The notes under the pieces were generated by a model. The model did no database searches, was not told the origin of the DNA, and saw only the letters and a list, made by a program, of their open reading frames with translations. A stretch of DNA of 5,343 nt, from positions 1-5,343 of the forward strand of contig JAEZIT010000034.1 in the NCBI GenBank assembly GCA_023436495.1, read 5' to 3'. The DNA is from Acidobacteriota bacterium. Lineage in GTDB: Bacteria; Acidobacteriota; Blastocatellia; Pyrinomonadales; Pyrinomonadaceae. A program made the translations under genes and the position numbers. Shown here one piece after another: positions 5,316 through 5,343 of this stretch (position 1 is its first letter; each line of letters begins with the position of its first letter).

Positions 5316-5343
5316 GTTGAACGGGCTTTAGCCCAATTTGGGC
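5316..5343 (+). repeat. REP-like hairpin 2, possibly continuing past the edge
   Basis: GGGC (5323-5326) and GCCC (5331-5334) enclose the same TTTA loop as hairpin 1, and GTTG (5316-5319) again lies upstream. The right arm also forms an alternative palindrome, GCCCAA (5331-5336) with TTGGGC (5338-5343), so two folds compete for the same bases. The element reaches the window edge and may be incomplete. Confidence 0.6.

Larger units (their letters stand above)
5107..5343. other. gene-free, repeat-rich right end
   Basis: No credible coding sequence is present between the terminator region and the window edge. An open frame running leftwards through 5259-4612 consists of the reverse reading of these repeats and of leuS. 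The stretch holds the octamer array and two REP-like hairpins; nothing recognisable was seen in 5107-5192. Confidence 0.6.

Overview
The window looks like chromosomal DNA from a moderately GC-rich free-living bacterium. My best guess is an acidobacterium of the Blastocatellia/Pyrinomonadaceae type. That guess rests on an EgtB gene, the style of the LeuRS sequence and GCTTTAGC-type hairpin repeats. It is inference; no taxonomic marker was searched.

Left part (1-1625, minus strand): three genes in a row, transcribed leftwards. A 78-residue protein of unknown function (1389-1625) has a strong Shine-Dalgarno. It overlaps the gene for an exported HEAT-repeat protein (484-1431, possibly starting at 1389). 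After 40 nt comes the 5' end of egtB (1-443), the ergothioneine sulfoxide synthase, which runs off the left edge. Its DinB-like iron-binding domain is complete up to the HxxxH motif. A perfect 14-bp palindrome lies just before the egtB start codon, behind a possible internal promoter.

Middle (1626-2280): a 193-nt divergent intergenic region, a 74-residue two-helix membrane protein on the plus strand (1819-2043), then a 237-nt non-coding leader before leuS with three predicted stem-loops.

Right part (2281-5343): a complete leuS (leucyl-tRNA synthetase, 880 aa) with synthetic, editing, zinc and tRNA-binding parts all present. The gene ends at 4923 and is followed by a long two-part terminator hairpin (5028-5077). 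The last 420 nt carry no credible gene. They are packed with short repeats: a 9-nt tandem repeat, a degenerate 8-nt purine-rich tandem repeat, and two REP-like GCTTTAGC hairpins at the right edge.

The genes do not form one pathway. The minus-strand cluster joins thiol-antioxidant synthesis to an exported scaffold protein and an unknown small protein, while leuS is an independent housekeeping gene. I see no clear new defence or mobile system. The items most worth checking are the palindrome before egtB, the structured leuS leader, and the repeat-dense 3' region.
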